Origin: Hoyosella sp. YIM 151337
Lineage (GTDB): Bacteria; Actinomycetota; Actinomycetes; Mycobacteriales; Mycobacteriaceae
NCBI RefSeq assembly: GCF_026041215.1
Contig: NZ_JAPEIQ010000026.1
Span: 1 to 64,000 of the forward strand
Length of the DNA: 64,000 bases
Reading direction: 5' to 3'
The first letter of the stretch is position 1. Every line of letters begins with the position of its first letter. Both the position numbers and the translations under genes were made by a program. The notes under the pieces are model-generated. The model had not been told where the DNA came from, made no database searches, and saw only the letters and a list, made by a program, of their open reading frames with translations. Positions 58,975-64,000 of the stretch are shown here, piece by piece.

Positions 58975-59012
58975 GAACTCGCCTCCCCTGGTACGTCGAA
59001 TCGCCAATTACT

Positions 59013-59031
59013 TTGGTTAGCCTTGCCAAAG
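59013..59031. promoter_or_regulatory. IdeR/DtxR-like iron box upstream of the NRPS operon
   Basis: TTTGGTTAGCCTTGCCAAA matches 15 of 19 positions of the IdeR consensus TTAGGTTAGSCTAACCTAA. It lies within a perfect ACTTTGG/CCAAAGT dyad (59011-59033). It is about 40 nt upstream of the leader ORF start and overlaps where the minus-strand promoter should be (a possible TTAACT, 17 nt, AGTAAT). Iron-loaded regulator would block transcription. Confidence 0.7.
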
Positions 59032-59033
59032 TT

Positions 59034-59361
59034 AACACTCTTGCGCCACTTCTCGGTCACCTAGCCCTGTGATCTACAACGCACAGCGAGGTGACACGCT
59101 GGCCAGCCAGCTGCATCGCTTCCTTCGCAGCTGGAGCCTCGGGCTGATCGGCCACGCCTGGCTCAACGCCCGGCGGTGTGGCCAAGATCGCATTCCGCTG
59201 CAGCGTCCAAGTACGAATAGCCCAGTGGCCTTTCCGGAATTTGCGCAATGTCCTGGACTTACATGACAGCAGTCACGATGTTCACAATGTGCGCAACCGG
59301 CTTCCCCTATGCCACTTTGTATTTCGCAAATCGGCCCAATCGGTCGTCCCGCCAGAGGTAC
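59034..59361. other. Intergenic region between the two divergent siderophore promoters
   Basis: About 330 nt between the two iron boxes with no supportable gene. Short frames on both strands lack ribosome sites and protein-like composition. Confidence 0.4.
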
Positions 59362-59390
59362 TTGACCACAGGTTAGGCTAACCATATATC
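59362..59390 (+). promoter_or_regulatory. Iron-regulated promoter of the DHB operon: TTGACC, 17 nt, TATATC, with IdeR box in the spacer
   Basis: A -35 (TTGACC, 59362-59367) and -10 (TATATC, 59385-59390) are separated by 17 nt. The spacer holds the perfect palindrome core GGTTAGGCTAACC (59371-59383). The 19-bp window 59368-59386 matches the IdeR consensus at 15 of 19 positions. Bound repressor would cover both hexamers. The first gene starts 60 nt downstream. Confidence 0.82.
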
Positions 59391-59450
59391 TTCGGGAATG
59401 TTGCGGGAAAACCTGCAGTGTCACGACAAGAACCAGGAGGTATGTGCGAC

Positions 59451-60581
59451 ATGCAGACGCAGGTGGCCATGCAGACGCACCACAACCTCCCGGCGAACGG
59501 GATCCCCTTCTTACTTTCGCGTCCACACGGCACGGTGTTCACAGAAGGCGTTGCGGACCAATACAGTTCCGCACACACAGCGCTCGAGCACCTGCGCAGT
59601 GGCGCAATCAGCGCTGTCGCCGGAGCTCTCCCTTTCAGCCTCGAAGAACCGGCTGCTCTCATTGCGCCTGAACGACTCGTGTGCGACGCCGCGCCGCCCA
59701 CCGCCGAGCCTGCCTTGCTTCCGCCCATGGCAGTCACCGGGTATGTGCCGGCTGCGTCAGAGCACACGTCGCGGATCGAAGCCGCCATTTCACGCATGAG
59801 CGCGAGCGCTCTAGAGAAGGTGGTTCTCGCGCGAGCCGTCACAATCACAGCAAGCGAAGCCATCGCCCCTTCAGCGCTGCTGTCCCGGCTCGTCGAGCGC
59901 GACCCCCACGGAAACGGATACGCCGTCGACCTCAGCGCCGCAGGCGGAACGTGGGCCGGGCGCCACCTCATCGGCGCAAGCCCCGAAGTTCTCGTCTGCC
60001 GCACTGGACGCATCGTCACCTGCCACCCGCTGGCTGGGTCAGCACCACGCGATCTCGACCCCGAAATCGACCGCACCCACGCCGCGCAACTTCTCTCGTC
60101 CGCGAAAAACCTCGCCGAACACGCTTTTGTGGTCGACCACATCCGCGCAACGCTCATGCCGCACTGCCGGGAATTACGTCTGCGAAATACACCCACTCTC
60201 ACCAAAACTCGGGAACTCTGGCACCTTGGCACCCCCATCCGCGGTGAATTACGCCGTACCGACACCACCGCACTTGACCTCGCTCTAGCCCTGCACCCCA
60301 CACCAGCCGTGTGTGGCACTCCTACCGCCGCTGCCCGCGACGTCATCGCCAAAGCCGAAGGCAGCAGGGGTTTTTACGCCGGAGCAGTGGGCTGGACTGA
60401 CAAGAACGGTGACGGCGAATGGATGGTCACCATTCGCTGCGCCATTCTCGATGCCGATCAGACGACACTCACGGCTTACGCAGGCGGCGGTATCGTGGCC
60501 GATTCCAACCCGGCTGACGAACTCGCCGAAACCAGCGCCAAACTCCGTACCGTTTTCGACGCGTTCGAGGTGAAGCGTTGA
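59451..60581 (+). CDS. dhbC: Isochorismate synthase (DhbC/EntC family)
   Basis: AGGAGG (59435-59440) lies 10 nt before ATG 59451, preferred to ATG 59442 at 1 nt; the product is 376 aa. Motifs of chorismate-using enzymes are present: EKVVLARAVTI (about 120-130), PEVLVCRTGRIVTCHPLAGS (about 178-197), EHAFVVDHIR and the C-terminal HPTPAVCGTP with GSRGFYAGAVGW (about 283-315). It converts chorismate to isochorismate, the first step to 2,3-dihydroxybenzoate. It overlaps the next gene by TTGA. Confidence 0.93.
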   Translation: MQTQVAMQTHHNLPANGIPFLLSRPHGTVFTEGVADQYSSAHTALEHLRSGAISAVAGALPFSLEEPAALIAPERLVCDAAPPTAEPALLPPMAVTGYVPAASEHTSRIEAAISRMSASALEKVVLARAVTITASEAIAPSALLSRLVERDPHGNGYAVDLSAAGGTWAGRHLIGASPEVLVCRTGRIVTCHPLAGSAPRDLDPEIDRTHAAQLLSSAKNLAEHAFVVDHIRATLMPHCRELRLRNTPTLTKTRELWHLGTPIRGELRRTDTTALDLALALHPTPAVCGTPTAAARDVIAKAEGSRGFYAGAVGWTDKNGDGEWMVTIRCAILDADQTTLTAYAGGGIVADSNPADELAETSAKLRTVFDAFEVKR

Positions 60582-61336
60582 ACGGCGCCACTCTGGTCGT
60601 AGGGGCTAGCCACGGCATCGGCAAGGCAACCGCCGCGGCGCTCGTCCGAGCAGGGCGACGCGTCGTCATTTCAGACCTCGATGGTGCGGCACTCGCCACA
60701 ACGGCACAGCTCATAGGCGACGCACCCTATTTTCCGCTAGATGTGCGGGACAAAGCCGAAGTCCAACGCACCATCGCACGTATCGAATCGGAGCACGGCC
60801 CCATCGACAGCCTCGCGCACGTCGCCGGAGTGCTGGAAACCGGATCGATCCTCGACACCACACCCGCTGCCTGGCATCAGGTTTTTGACGTTAACGTCTA
60901 CGGGCTAGTCAGCGTCCTCCGCGCAGTAGGAACACGCATGCGCAATAGGCAACGCGGATCAATCGTGGTCGTCGGATCCAACGCAGCCGGAGTCCCCCGC
61001 GTTGGAATGGGTGCTTACGGTGCCTCCAAGTCGGCCGCAGAAATGATCGTTCGAGTACTAGGCCTCGAACTTGCTGAGTTCGGTATCCGCGCAAACATTG
61101 TGGCGCCCGGATCGACCGATACCGCCATGCAGCGCTCACTGTGGACCGACGAAGATAACGGACGGCACGCCGTCATCAACGGCAATCTCGGATCCTACAA
61201 AGTAGGCATCCCGCTAAAACGGATCGCCGAACCCACCGATATCGCCCACGCTGTGGAGTTTCTCCTTTCCGATCGAGCACGTCACATCACCATGCAAACC
61301 CTCTACGTAGACGGAGGTGCGACTCTTCGTGCCTGA
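60578..61336 (+). CDS. dhbA: 2,3-dihydro-2,3-dihydroxybenzoate dehydrogenase (SDR)
   Basis: The start is TTG 60578, overlapping the dhbC stop (TTGA), with GAGGTGAAG just upstream. The 252-aa SDR has the NAD-binding [20 protein letters not shown] (about 7-26), the HVAGV element (about 86-90), catalytic Ser in [12 protein letters not shown] and Tyr-Lys in [11 protein letters not shown] (about 146-156). The C-terminus ends in [11 protein letters not shown]. It oxidises the isochorismatase product to DHB. Position between DhbC and DhbE supports EntA/DhbA rather than another SDR. Confidence 0.9.
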   Translation: MNGATLVVGASHGIGKATAAALVRAGRRVVISDLDGAALATTAQLIGDAPYFPLDVRDKAEVQRTIARIESEHGPIDSLAHVAGVLETGSILDTTPAAWHQVFDVNVYGLVSVLRAVGTRMRNRQRGSIVVVGSNAAGVPRVGMGAYGASKSAAEMIVRVLGLELAEFGIRANIVAPGSTDTAMQRSLWTDEDNGRHAVINGNLGSYKVGIPLKRIAEPTDIAHAVEFLLSDRARHITMQTLYVDGGATLRA

Positions 61337-62960
61337 CATCGGCCTGCACACCCAGTACCCCGACGAATTCGCTGCGCGCTACCGCGCCGCCGGGTACTGG
61401 ACGGACGAAACATTTCAACAGTTCCTGCCTCATCGGGCCGAACAGTTCCCCGACAACATCGCCGTTATAGGCCATGACGCAACTGGGGCGAAGCGAAGCC
61501 TGACGTACACCGAACTTTCCGCGTCAGCTGAGCGGATCGCGGGAGGGTTCACCCAACTCGGCATCCGACATGGTGATCGTGTGGTCCTCCACATGCCCAA
61601 CATCATCGAATACACCGAGGTGCTTTTCGGGCTCTTCAGGCTTGGCGCCCTTCCAGTCTTTGCGCTCCCAGCGCACCGTAGCTCCGACATTGCGCACTTC
61701 ATAAACTGCACCGATGCTGCGGCATACGTCATCGCCGACTCGCACAGTGGTTTCGACTACCGCGACATCGCCCGCACAGTGGCAGCGCGCAGTGTCACTG
61801 TGGTCGCGGGCGACGCTGAAGAATTCGTGGCACTTACCGACCTGCCTGCGGCAGCACCACAAACGCCAACGCCTGTTGATCCCAGCCATGTTGCTTTCCT
61901 GCAACTGTCGGGCGGCACCACCGGTACTCCCAAGCTCATCCCCCGCACCCACGCCGACTACCTCTACTCTGTTCGTGAATCCGCGTCGATTTGCGGCGTC
62001 ACTGCAGACACACGGATGCTCGTCGTGCTGCCTGTCTCCCACAACTTTCCGATGAGTTCGCCCGGAATCCTCGGCGTCCTCCACGCGGGCGGCACCGTAG
62101 TTCTTGCACCCGATCCCAGCCCGGCGACCGCGTTTTCCCTCATCGAACAGCACCGCATCACCACGTCAGCGCTCGTGCCGCCCCTTGCGCTGGCATGGCT
62201 CTCCGCGGCAAAAAACACCACGTGCGATCTGACATCACTGGAGATACTGCAAGTCGGTGGCGCGAAATTCACCGAAGAAGCCGCCCGACGCATCGGCCCC
62301 GAACTCGGCTGCACACTCCAGCAGGTCTTCGGCATGGCAGAAGGCCTCGTTAATTACACACGCCTCGACGACCCGTACGACATCATCGTGACCACCCAGG
62401 GCAGACCCATCAGCCCCGCCGATGAGATTCGGGTGGTCGACGACAACGACCACGAGGTGCCCCACGGAGAAAAGGGGCACCTGCTTACCCGCGGCCCTTA
62501 CACCATCCGCGGCTACTTCAATGCCGCCGCACACAACGCAACAGCTTTCACCCACGACGGCTTCTACCGCACCGGCGACGTCGTCCGCGTTACGCCCGAC
62601 GGCTACATCGTCGTCGAAGGGCGCAGCAAAGACCAGATCAACCGCGGCGGGGAGAAAATCGCACCCGAGGAAGTAGAAAACCACCTCATCGCGCACCCCA
62701 ACGTTCTTGACGCCGCCGTCGTTTCCGTCCCTGACACCTACCTCGGTGAACGCACCTGCGCCTTCATAGTCGCCGACGGCATCCCACCGAATCCGTTGGT
62801 ACTGAAATCATTCCTCCGCAGCCGCGGCATTGCAGGCTTCAAGGTACCCGACCTCATCCACTTCCTTCCCGAGTTCCCCGCCACCGGAGTTGGCAAGACC
62901 AGCAGGTCAGAGCTGCGCCGCGCACTCGCCAGCACCTGGGAGAAAGCGACCTCCCGATGA
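61329..62960 (+). CDS. dhbE: 2,3-dihydroxybenzoate-AMP ligase
   Basis: GTG 61329 has GGAGG about 11 nt upstream (543 aa); GTG 61317 is the other option. It is a stand-alone adenylation enzyme with [20 protein letters not shown] (about 191-210), the pocket region [14 protein letters not shown] typical of aryl acid ligases (the HNFP Asn that contacts the 2-hydroxyl), [18 protein letters not shown], and [10 protein letters not shown] with the final Lys in [12 protein letters not shown]. It activates DHB and loads the aryl carrier protein. It overlaps dhbA by 8 nt and the isochorismatase by 4 nt. Confidence 0.93.
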   Translation: MPDIGLHTQYPDEFAARYRAAGYWTDETFQQFLPHRAEQFPDNIAVIGHDATGAKRSLTYTELSASAERIAGGFTQLGIRHGDRVVLHMPNIIEYTEVLFGLFRLGALPVFALPAHRSSDIAHFINCTDAAAYVIADSHSGFDYRDIARTVAARSVTVVAGDAEEFVALTDLPAAAPQTPTPVDPSHVAFLQLSGGTTGTPKLIPRTHADYLYSVRESASICGVTADTRMLVVLPVSHNFPMSSPGILGVLHAGGTVVLAPDPSPATAFSLIEQHRITTSALVPPLALAWLSAAKNTTCDLTSLEILQVGGAKFTEEAARRIGPELGCTLQQVFGMAEGLVNYTRLDDPYDIIVTTQGRPISPADEIRVVDDNDHEVPHGEKGHLLTRGPYTIRGYFNAAAHNATAFTHDGFYRTGDVVRVTPDGYIVVEGRSKDQINRGGEKIAPEEVENHLIAHPNVLDAAVVSVPDTYLGERTCAFIVADGIPPNPLVLKSFLRSRGIAGFKVPDLIHFLPEFPATGVGKTSRSELRRALASTWEKATSR

Positions 62961-63604
62961 CATCCACACTGCCCAAGGCGATCTCCTACGCACTGCCTCA
63001 TGTCGAGGTCCGCAACGTTGCCGACTGGTCGATCGACCCAGATCGAGCAGTCTTACTGCTGCACGACATGCAGGAGTACTTTGTCCGATCCTTCGAGCGC
63101 AATGCCGAACCGCTAGCAACGGTGATCCCCAACATCGCCCAGATCCGCGCAAACGCCAAGCGCGCCGGAACCCCCGTCGTCTACACAGCGCAACCAGGAA
63201 ACCAAGACCCCGAGGACCGGGCGCTGCTGTCAGACTTCTGGGGCCCAGGCCTCAGCAACGACCCCCGCGACACAGCAATAGTCAGTGACCTCGCACCAGA
63301 GGACTCCGACTTCCTGCTCACCAAGTGGCGCTACAGCGCATTTATCCGCACCAACCTCCGTGCCCTCATGCACGAATGGGGCCGCGACCAACTCGTCATT
63401 ACCGGTGTGTACGCCCACATCGGATGCCTCACCACCACACTCGACGGCTTCATGCAAGACGTCCAGGTCTTCCTCGTATCCGACGCTGTTGCAGACTTCT
63501 CCGCACGCGAACACCGTGAGGCTCTCATGTACGCCGCAGCTCGCTGCGCTGTCGTCCTTCCTACCGCCGACGCTGACGCGGCCTTGCGCGCCGCTCGTGT
63601 CTAA
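62957..63604 (+). CDS. Isochorismatase, without a fused aryl carrier domain
   Basis: The 215-aa protein covers only the isochorismatase domain. Seen are the catalytic Asp in [12 protein letters not shown] (about 31-42), the Lys region [12 protein letters not shown] (about 117-128) and the Cys in [14 protein letters not shown] (about 146-159). EntB and DhbB are about 285-310 aa because they end in an aryl carrier domain; here the chain stops right after the hydrolase. The missing domain is supplied by the gene at 41190-41435. ATG overlaps the dhbE stop by ATGA. Confidence 0.92.
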   Translation: MTSTLPKAISYALPHVEVRNVADWSIDPDRAVLLLHDMQEYFVRSFERNAEPLATVIPNIAQIRANAKRAGTPVVYTAQPGNQDPEDRALLSDFWGPGLSNDPRDTAIVSDLAPEDSDFLLTKWRYSAFIRTNLRALMHEWGRDQLVITGVYAHIGCLTTTLDGFMQDVQVFLVSDAVADFSAREHREALMYAAARCAVVLPTADADAALRAARV

Positions 63605-63633
63605 CCTGCCGCCCCTCGACACTAAGGAACACA

Positions 63634-64000
63634 ATGAGCGTCCAGGCCCCCGCTGAATACGACCTCGCCGGAATTGGTTTCGGCCCGTCCAACCTGGCGC
63701 TGGCCATAGCGATCGAGGAACACAACCACACCGCCGCCGAACCGTTGCGTGCCGTGTTCTTCGAACGGCAACAGCGCTTTGGCTGGCACCGCGGAATGCT
63801 GCTCGACGGCACAACAATGCAGGTTGCGTTTCCCAAAGACCTCGCGACGTTCCGCAACCCCACCAGCGCCTTCACGTTCTTTTCCTACTTGCACGATCGA
63901 AATCGGCTCGCCGACTTCGTCAACCACCAAACCTTCTTCCCGTCCCGCAAGGAATTTCACAACTACCTGGAATGGGCGGCAGGAAAGGTCGACGCGGACG
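63634..64000 (+). CDS. L-ornithine/L-lysine N-hydroxylase (N-terminal part, cut by the window edge)
   Basis: AAGGA lies 5 nt before ATG 63634, 29 nt after the isochorismatase. The visible 122 residues hold the FAD-binding DLAGIGFGPSNLALAIAIEE (about 10-29) and the family's FGWHRGMLLDGTTMQVAFPK (about 49-68), DLATFRNPTSAFTFFSYLHD and PSRKEFHNYLEWAA. This is the SidA/PvdA/IucD family. With a hydroxyornithine code in NRPS module 4, ornithine is the likely substrate. Confidence 0.92.
   Translation, partial: MSVQAPAEYDLAGIGFGPSNLALAIAIEEHNHTAAEPLRAVFFERQQRFGWHRGMLLDGTTMQVAFPKDLATFRNPTSAFTFFSYLHDRNRLADFVNHQTFFPSRKEFHNYLEWAAGKVDAD

Noticed and set aside
58730-59038. Alternative 102-codon minus-strand frame over the leader ORF
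   Set aside because: It has no ribosome site, while the overlapping frame from 58974 has an excellent one.
1-64000. CRISPR array or tRNA/rRNA genes
   Set aside because: No regularly spaced short repeats and no cloverleaf-like or rRNA-like sequence were seen by eye.

Overview
The window comes from a high-GC Gram-positive bacterium, most likely of the Mycobacteriales (the Rhodococcus/Gordonia/Dietzia/Hoyosella neighbourhood). The evidence is frequent GTG/TTG starts, actinobacterial family variants, IdeR/DtxR-type iron boxes, a mycofactocin-type SDR remnant and a mixed catecholate-hydroxamate siderophore NRPS locus. I cannot name the species. The window is two large accessory blocks joined by a decayed stretch.

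Block 1 (about 0.9-33.2 kb) is a dense anti-phage defence island. Its core is one minus-strand operon running from about 22.8 kb down to 1.9 kb: small HTH gene, brxA, brxB, brxC, pglX, pglZ, SIR2-like, HerA-like ATPase, brxL, giant STAND NTPase with an N-terminal nuclease-like domain. The core brxABC-pglX-pglZ-brxL is a BREX type 1 system. A SIR2+HerA pair lies between pglZ and brxL, and a STAND (Avs-like) protein follows brxL. Seven of the eight junctions from brxA to the STAND gene overlap by 1 or 4 nt. The only real gap is at the 5' end of the SIR2 gene, which has a perfect Shine-Dalgarno but no nearby ATG/GTG/TTG. An EVE-domain gene lies past the operon's 3' end. Past the 5' end, on the plus strand, are a DUF262/DUF1524 (GmrSD-like) gene and a second, unfamiliar unit: an uncharacterised 211-aa protein, a large SNF2-type helicase, a HelD-like superfamily 1 helicase coupled to it by TGATG, and an uncharacterised convergent gene.

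Block 2 (about 33.3-41.2 kb) is mixed. It holds a secreted TAP-type alpha/beta hydrolase, a SpoT-like HD hydrolase, a HEPN-like protein joined to an SMC-like ATPase that has lost its Walker A end, a secreted protein, and debris. The debris is an IS256-type transposase N-terminus, a LuxR HTH fragment fused to part of an SDR gene, and repeated copies of pieces of that SDR gene.

Block 3 (41.2 kb to the right edge) is a divergent, iron-regulated siderophore locus. The minus strand carries a possible 82-aa leader ORF, a 4715-aa NRPS (C-A-T-E-C-A-T-C-A-T-C-A-T, no thioesterase), an iron-siderophore binding lipoprotein, an MFS exporter, a siderophore-interacting reductase and a stand-alone aryl carrier protein. 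The plus strand carries isochorismate synthase, DHB dehydrogenase, DHB-AMP ligase, isochorismatase and the start of an ornithine/lysine N-hydroxylase. Specificity residues read by eye give a glycine code in module 3 and a hydroxyornithine code in module 4; modules 1 and 2 have acidic pockets. The inferred product is DHB-(D-X1)-(X2)-Gly-hydroxyornithine, related to but longer than heterobactin-type siderophores. An IdeR-like box sits at each of the two divergent promoters.
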